This document shows positions 5,535 to 5,580 of a stretch of 5,580 bases of DNA, piece after piece. How positions within the stretch are numbered: the stretch's first letter is position 1; the number at the start of each line of letters is the position of its first letter. Under the pieces are notes generated by a model, which worked only from the letters and a program-made list of their open reading frames with translations, searched no databases and was not told where the DNA came from. The position numbers were made by a program, and so were the translations under genes. The DNA is from an uncultured Roseburia sp. (GTDB lineage Bacteria > Bacillota > Clostridia > Lachnospirales > Lachnospiraceae), in the NCBI GenBank assembly GCA_947057405.1, contig CAMSEJ010000176.1, forward strand, positions 1-5,580. Direction: 5' to 3'.

Positions 5535-5580
5535 AGATCGGAAGAGCACACGTCTGAACTCCAGTCACATGGCATGATCT
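5535..5580 (+). other. Illumina P7-side sequencing adapter (non-biological)
   Basis: Bases 5535-5568 are the 34-base Illumina TruSeq read-2 adapter, from AGATCGGAAGAGCACACG to CTCCAGTCAC. They are followed by eight bases in the i7 index position (ATGGCATG, 5569-5576) and ATCT, the start of the P7 tail. Translated, it yields the well-known artefact peptides DRKSTRLNSSH (plus strand) and TGVQTCALPI (minus strand), so any ORF crossing this part is spurious there. Confidence 0.98.

Noticed and set aside
5236..5577. ORFs crossing the right-end adapter on both strands
   Set aside because: Their ends are translated adapter. Only the part from about 5411 to 5534 on the plus strand looks like real protein sequence.
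1..5580. CRISPR array, tRNA/rRNA genes, insertion sequence ends or transposase
   Set aside because: No spaced direct repeats, cloverleaf-like tRNA sequence, rRNA blocks or transposase motifs were seen on either strand.

Overview
The window looks like one whole short-read contig from a Gram-positive gut-type Firmicute, most likely a Lachnospiraceae/Clostridia member. The clues are strong AGGAGG-class ribosome binding sites, all intact genes on one strand, a divergent RpiA, and a secreted BspA-like leucine-rich repeat (LRR) protein ending in a Lys-rich tail. Both ends are untrimmed Illumina library adapter: 1-46 is the P5 side with an apparent 8-base index, and 5535-5580 is the P7 side with an apparent 8-base index. 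Only about 47-5534 is biological. The genus is inference; no marker gene is present.

Region 1 (47-2761) is a compact sugar-metabolism cluster read left to right. It holds a 5'-truncated ribose-5-phosphate isomerase A, a Gfo/Idh/MocA-family NAD(P)-dependent oxidoreductase of the dihydrodiol-dehydrogenase-like type, and a PfkB-family 1-phosphofructokinase (FruK type). Gaps are 73 and 29 bases with good ribosome binding sites, so co-transcription is likely. Together they suggest interconversion and phosphorylation of pentose/hexose phosphates around an unidentified sugar or polyol. No transporter or regulator is visible.

Region 2 (2762-3198) holds a clear sigma-A-type promoter (TTGACA / TAAAAT) whose 19-base spacer ends in an uninterrupted run of nine G. 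A small 56-codon ORF follows, resembling the segment that precedes LRR repeats in the next gene. The G run is the most interesting signal: its position resembles phase-variable promoters in which homopolymer slippage changes the -35/-10 spacing.

Region 3 (3199-5016) encodes a 605-residue exported modular protein: signal peptide, two Ig-like regions (the second Big_2-like), a His/Cys knuckle, a linker, and a C-terminal block of BspA-type (LRR_5) repeats. The 5' two thirds look AT-richer than the LRR end, suggesting module shuffling.

Region 4 (5017-5534) contains gene debris: pieces of a class I aminotransferase in two frames with a large internal deletion, abutting a fragment that looks like a GNAT acetyltransferase motif, which runs into the adapter. 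This may be real decay or a chimeric contig end.
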